This document shows positions 61,948 to 64,000 of a stretch of 64,000 bases of DNA, piece by piece. Positions within the stretch are counted from its first letter, which is position 1, and the number at the start of each line of letters is the position of its first letter. Source of the stretch: Photobacterium halotolerans DSM 18316. Its GTDB lineage: Bacteria > Pseudomonadota > Gammaproteobacteria > Enterobacterales > Vibrionaceae. The stretch spans positions 85,735 through 149,734 of the forward strand of contig NZ_AULG01000017.1 in the NCBI RefSeq assembly GCF_000425165.1, given 5' to 3'. Made by a program: the position numbers and the translations under genes. Under the pieces are notes generated by a model. The model saw only the letters and a program-made list of their open reading frames with translations, ran no database searches and was not told where the DNA came from.

Positions 61948-63168
61948 TTATTTAAACGGGATGATCACACCCATGCTGTATAAGGTGGGGTTCATATCAT
62001 TTAACCCGACCAGCGTACTCGCTTCAGCGTAGCCGATCCATTTGTCATTAAATGCACCAGAGACACCGGCGTGAAAGCGACCGTAAAACTGATCGTCCGA
62101 CTGAGTGATCACAGGCAGGTTACTGCTGCTGTAGGCAGATTTAAACTGGCTGATGATACGCTCTGAATCGAACTGATAATCATAATGCAGGTAGCTTTTC
62201 ACATAAGGCTGGAACAGCCCTAAGCTGGTTCGGAAGGGTTTTGAAATCGATGCGCCAGTAATAAAGGTGGTCCCTTCCAGGTTATTGACATCATCAACCT
62301 GTGAAATCACATAGTTTGAATTGCCTTTCGACAACCTTTCGTTGTATCTGTCCTGATCGGACAAGGTGTACTGCACCGAACTTTCTAATGCGATGGTCGC
62401 ATAGGGATAATCAACCACATAGCCGCCGCCCAGTGTAAATACCCACACGTCAGAATCAGCATCATCCATACTGCTGACCACAGGATCGGTATACATATTG
62501 ACCTGACGTTTCATGTCTTTATCTATCAGTGCATAGCTGGCGGAAAAATCGAGAAACCACTCGTTCTCAAAATAACTGAAATAGCCAGACGCCACTAAAC
62601 CTTCAACGCCACTGCTGCTTTCATTTTCAGTGCCAGATACTCGGTACGACGGCATCCCCAGCGCTAAACCAAACAGATAATTATTATTCAGCAGATAGTC
62701 GCCGCCCAGGGTCAGTGAATAACCATCATTAACAGGTGCGGTGCGATCAACCGGGGACGATTTGAAATGAAACTGCGGCTGCGAGCGATCGACCCGCATA
62801 TAAGTGCCCAAACCACTCTGCGAATTTTCGAAATACGATGAATTGGTGTAATCACTGCCAAAGGATGACGCGCTGAATGTACGAAGACGGTTATCTTCCC
62901 TGACACTGCTTGTTCGTGTACTGACATCACCAGGATATAAAGCAAAAGATGACGCATTGAGACTGACGGCTGGGTGAAGGGATTCTTTCTTACTGGGTTT
63001 ATCTACCCTGACGTCGCTGGCCATTGACGATAAAGAGTCAATCACCTCATCGGATACCGAACTGACAAAGCTGAATTTGCCGCTGTCTGCCCATGCAAAT
63101 GATGGTAAAGTGACTGCCACAACCACGACAGACAACCCGACACCGCGACACCGATGTGCGCTCTTCAT
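61948..63168 (-). CDS. Putative outer-membrane beta-barrel protein
   Basis: A 406-residue protein. Signal peptide about 1-27 (ending FAWADS). Residues 28-130 are Ser-rich and probably extended or a surface passenger. From about 140 to the end a 12-strand-like barrel is suggested by alternating hydrophobic residues (YSLTLGGDYLL, WFLDFSASYALI, WVFTLGGGYVV), resembling an autotransporter-type domain. The last residues are GVIIPFK, not the usual terminal Phe. AGGGGG upstream. Function unknown. Confidence 0.75.
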   Translation of the reverse strand: MKSAHRCRGVGLSVVVVAVTLPSFAWADSGKFSFVSSVSDEVIDSLSSMASDVRVDKPSKKESLHPAVSLNASSFALYPGDVSTRTSSVREDNRLRTFSASSFGSDYTNSSYFENSQSGLGTYMRVDRSQPQFHFKSSPVDRTAPVNDGYSLTLGGDYLLNNNYLFGLALGMPSYRVSGTENESSSGVEGLVASGYFSYFENEWFLDFSASYALIDKDMKRQVNMYTDPVVSSMDDADSDVWVFTLGGGYVVDYPYATIALESSVQYTLSDQDRYNERLSKGNSNYVISQVDDVNNLEGTTFITGASISKPFRTSLGLFQPYVKSYLHYDYQFDSERIISQFKSAYSSSNLPVITQSDDQFYGRFHAGVSGAFNDKWIGYAEASTLVGLNDMNPTLYSMGVIIPFK

Positions 63169-63456
63169 ACAGCCCCCTAAACTACACGCTTCATGTTATC
63201 CGTACGCCTTCATTAGACGTATCTAATACATCGTCACAAGTGCTTTCCTCTTGAGTATAGGGAGGTGAAATTTTGAGCAGTGTCGCAAAAATAACACTAC
63301 GATTTTTTTGCGATTCGAAGTATTACGCCTCAGTATGTAATTGATACAACATCCTTGAGCAACTCGTTGAAGTCAGGCTATTTACTTTTCTGACACTGTG
63401 CCTGATGTACAGTACCAAATTTTTTTCTTTTTTTATGGACATGCCAGGAGGTAGAG

Positions 63457-63816
63457 ATGAAATCCCTGATAGCCCCCTTGTTTATCGCCTCCCTGACGGC
63501 TTTTCCTGTTCAGGCTGATGACCTGGACCAGGCCGCAAAAGATGTCTGCGGCTGCCTCGCCCAGCCCTATGCCGAACTTGAGAAAGCGTTACAGGCGGTG
63601 AAAACAGATAAAGGTAATGACCTTTCCAGTCTGATGAATTCCAAAGACGAGCTCACCAAGATGATGGAAGCCACACAAACCTGCATGGAAGATCTCAGAA
63701 AACAATACCCTGAGATCGAGGCTGATAAAGCCTTGCAAAAACAGGTGATGGATAAGACCCGGCAGTACTGCCCTAACCCGTTAGAAACGCTGGATCTGAA
63801 AGCGCCGGCGGGTTGA
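63457..63816 (+). CDS. Small periplasmic protein with four cysteines
   Basis: A 119-residue protein. Signal peptide 1-20 (ending VQAD). Mature part has CGC near 31-33, a Cys near 73 (ATQTCMEDL) and one near 107 (RQYCPNP), likely two disulfides; helical and rich in Lys, Asp and Ala. No family recognised. Strong CAGGAGGTAGAG ribosome site. The following sequence (63817-63959) holds nothing I can identify. Confidence 0.78.
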   Translation: MKSLIAPLFIASLTAFPVQADDLDQAAKDVCGCLAQPYAELEKALQAVKTDKGNDLSSLMNSKDELTKMMEATQTCMEDLRKQYPEIEADKALQKQVMDKTRQYCPNPLETLDLKAPAG

Positions 63817-63959
63817 GGATCACTTTCGCTTAGAAAAATACGCTGGGACCGTTATTAGCGCAACGGTGCAAATTCTGATAGCGAGTGCCATTTCAAAAGT
63901 GGTATTGGTATGTCGCGCTTGAGTTCGGTGTTTTTCTTAACTGTGTACAACGCGCGCCA

Positions 63960-63987
63960 GTTACTCTTTGCTGGCACAAAGCGTAAC
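63960..63987. repeat. Inverted repeat at the window edge
   Basis: GTTAC-T-CTTTG-CTGGCA-CAAAG-C-GTAAC: two five-base arms on each side with one mismatch. It resembles the short GTTAC...CTTTG/CAAAG...GTAAC palindromes found as dispersed repeats in many proteobacterial genomes. Only one copy was seen in this window. Confidence 0.55.
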
Positions 63988-64000
63988 CAGAAATGCCTTT

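Overview
The window looks like a chromosomal segment of a marine gammaproteobacterium, most likely of the Vibrionaceae (Vibrio/Photobacterium/Grimontia-like). This rests on protein resemblance and gene content: RavA/ViaA, NagZ, a PhoX phosphatase, several DEAD-box helicases, a lipase with its own foldase, a YiaA-type protein and a full liu operon. It is an inference; no search was run. No rRNA, tRNA, CRISPR array, insertion sequence or prophage was recognised.

Layout. 1-13.9 kb is housekeeping and stress material: the start of an NfeD-type protease, viaA-ravA, a diguanylate cyclase, a PstS-like binding protein, a sulfurtransferase, a siroheme synthase with a shortened methyltransferase half, a DUF1097 membrane protein, nagZ, a TetR regulator, a very small membrane protein not usually called (10682-10789), a CDF metal transporter, thioredoxin 2, a lipoprotein and a MOSC protein. 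14.2-17.4 kb is a three-gene 2-oxoacid dehydrogenase operon (E1 alpha, E1 beta, E2). 17.5-23 kb carries a DEAD-box helicase, a Tat-exported PhoX phosphatase, galE and a Nudix hydrolase.

The accessory part is 23.0-28.5 kb. It opens with a hipBA toxin-antitoxin operon that has three near-identical palindromes exactly 39 bases apart in its promoter region. An AT-rich regulator (degenerate receiver plus AraC DNA-binding domain) follows, whose best start codon is separated from the main frame by an A8 run. Four soluble proteins of no known function come next, two of them paralogues of each other. This is the best candidate for an undescribed system. After dsdA, lipA-lifO, a RhlE-like helicase and a GST, 34.4-38.2 kb holds a large Tle1-type (DUF2235) phospholipase with a LysM domain, followed by two overlapping duplicated lipoproteins that look like immunity proteins.

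40-55.6 kb is a branched-chain amino acid catabolic locus. The minus-strand arm (thiolase, mmsA, acyl-CoA dehydrogenase, enoyl-CoA hydratase, 3-hydroxyisobutyryl-CoA hydrolase, mmsB, SDR) serves valine and probably isoleucine breakdown. The plus-strand arm (liuR, liuA-E) takes isovaleryl-CoA to acetoacetate and acetyl-CoA. Two inverted copies of a 12-base motif lie between the arms and are probable LiuR operators. The window ends with a small hypothetical gene, a secreted protein of unknown function, dbpA, a TauD-like dioxygenase with a TauE/SafE permease and a divergent LysR regulator, an outer-membrane beta-barrel protein, a small periplasmic cysteine protein and an inverted repeat at the very edge.
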